This document shows positions 13,361 through 13,782 of a stretch of 13,782 nt of DNA, piece after piece. Under the pieces are notes generated by a model, which saw only the letters and a program-made list of their open reading frames with translations, was not told where the DNA came from and ran no database searches. The stretch's first letter is position 1, and each line of letters opens with the position of its first letter. This DNA comes from Flavobacterium psychrophilum (GTDB lineage: Bacteria; Bacteroidota; Bacteroidia; Flavobacteriales; Flavobacteriaceae): assembly GCA_945866505.1 (NCBI GenBank), contig CAMBHH010000086.1:1-13782 (forward strand). Direction: 5' to 3'. The position numbers were made by a program, and so were the translations under genes.

Positions 13361-13782
13361 CTACTCATCAATCCTCTCCAAAGCATCTTTCAACTTTTCT
13401 TTTTCTTCTGGAAACCAACCCTGAACAATTAAAACGATCCCAAAAATCATTAAAACAATACTGATTCCTTTTTTGATTTTAAGAATATTAACTGGTGTTA
13501 AGCTAGATTTCAATTGTTTGGCTAAAGAAATTTTGATGCAATCTATCAGTAAATAAGAGAGAATTACGGTTGTGAAGAAAGTCAACATTCTTGAAGTTTC
13601 CATATTCAATTTCGGTCCAACAGAGATAATTACAGCCAACCAAAATCCCAAAACTCCTACATTGATGATATTCAAGAAAAACCCTTTGATAAACAAGCCT
13701 AGATAATCTTTTCGGATAATTTCATTGTCAATTTTTTGTAAATCTTGTTTCTCTTCTTTTTGTAAACCAATGAAAGATATTA
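13361..13782 (-). CDS. LysE-family amino acid exporter-like membrane protein, N-terminus cut by window edge
   Basis: The minus-strand frame stays open from the stop at 13361 to the right edge, giving 139 residues. A TTG at 13694-13696 could be taken as a start, but coding clearly continues upstream (LQKEEKQDLQKIDNEIIRKDYLGL), so the gene is a fragment. Seen: a charged cytoplasmic loop, then FIKGFFLNIINVGVLGFWLAVIISVGP. This matches the LysE/RhtB pattern of a membrane helix containing an N-P/V-G-x-x-x-FW word. Two more membrane segments follow (around TFFTTVILSYLLIDCIKISL and GISIVLMIFGIVLIVQGWF), and an acidic tail. The family is usually about 200-230 residues, so about 80 are missing. Its substrate cannot be told. 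Confidence 0.78.
   Translation of the reverse strand, partial: ISFIGLQKEEKQDLQKIDNEIIRKDYLGLFIKGFFLNIINVGVLGFWLAVIISVGPKLNMETSRMLTFFTTVILSYLLIDCIKISLAKQLKSSLTPVNILKIKKGISIVLMIFGIVLIVQGWFPEEKEKLKDALERIDE

Noticed and set aside
13202..13432. Plus-strand open frame across the start of the lipoprotein gene
   Set aside because: It overlaps two better-supported minus-strand genes and reads as Leu/Phe/Lys-rich low-complexity sequence.
13361..13696. TTG at 13694-13696 as the start of the LysE-like gene
   Set aside because: The frame stays open upstream to the window edge and the added residues fit the expected cytoplasmic loop, so the gene is simply truncated by the window.

Overview
The window looks like a chromosomal segment of a Flavobacterium-like member of the Bacteroidetes. 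The evidence is: AT-rich DNA; promoters of the Bacteroidetes type (TAnnTTTG at -7) rather than a TATAAT box; a GlnRS (direct charging of tRNA-Gln) with a long C-terminal extension; a DUF4175 giant membrane protein upstream of ybeY and mnmG; and a YbeY whose third metal position is Asp. No species can be named from the sequence alone.

Layout. Positions 1-5419 (minus strand) read in the order DUF4175 protein, ybeY, mnmG. The mnmG C-terminus lies off the left edge. Two exact matches to the ParB-binding parS consensus lie at the ybeY/mnmG junction, one of them inside the last ybeY codons. This suggests a position near the replication origin. At 5420-8188 (plus) are gltX and a separate SPFH/band-7 membrane protein, closed by a bidirectional hairpin terminator. 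At 8208-9189 (minus) is a three-gene operon of small membrane proteins: YtxH, holin-like, and a DUF6327-like protein. At 9474-11600 (minus) is glnS, divergent from folB (11707-12066, plus). A tRNA-Cys gene (12181-12251) follows. From 12710 to the right edge (minus) are an AT-rich lipoprotein of unknown function and the C-terminal part of a LysE-type transporter cut by the window edge.

Functional theme. Much of the window serves translation: GluRS, GlnRS, tRNA-Cys, MnmG (tRNA wobble modification) and YbeY (16S rRNA processing). The rest is envelope biology plus one folate gene.

Most unusual structures. (1) Downstream of tRNA-Cys, its last ~21 bases plus 6 flanking bases recur three more times at spacings of 90, 90 and 88 bp. 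Each copy is followed by its own terminator-like hairpin and an AT-rich hairpin, and decay increases away from the tRNA. The pattern fits a stack of recombination (att) scars or a cassette-like array. (2) Tandem 7-bp arrays with different consensus sequences sit directly upstream of the -7 boxes of gltX, glnS and tRNA-Cys, and directly against the start codons of mnmG and folB. (3) A short perfect palindrome appears to be inserted in frame within glnS. (4) parS sites overlap coding sequence. None of these could be searched against a database here.
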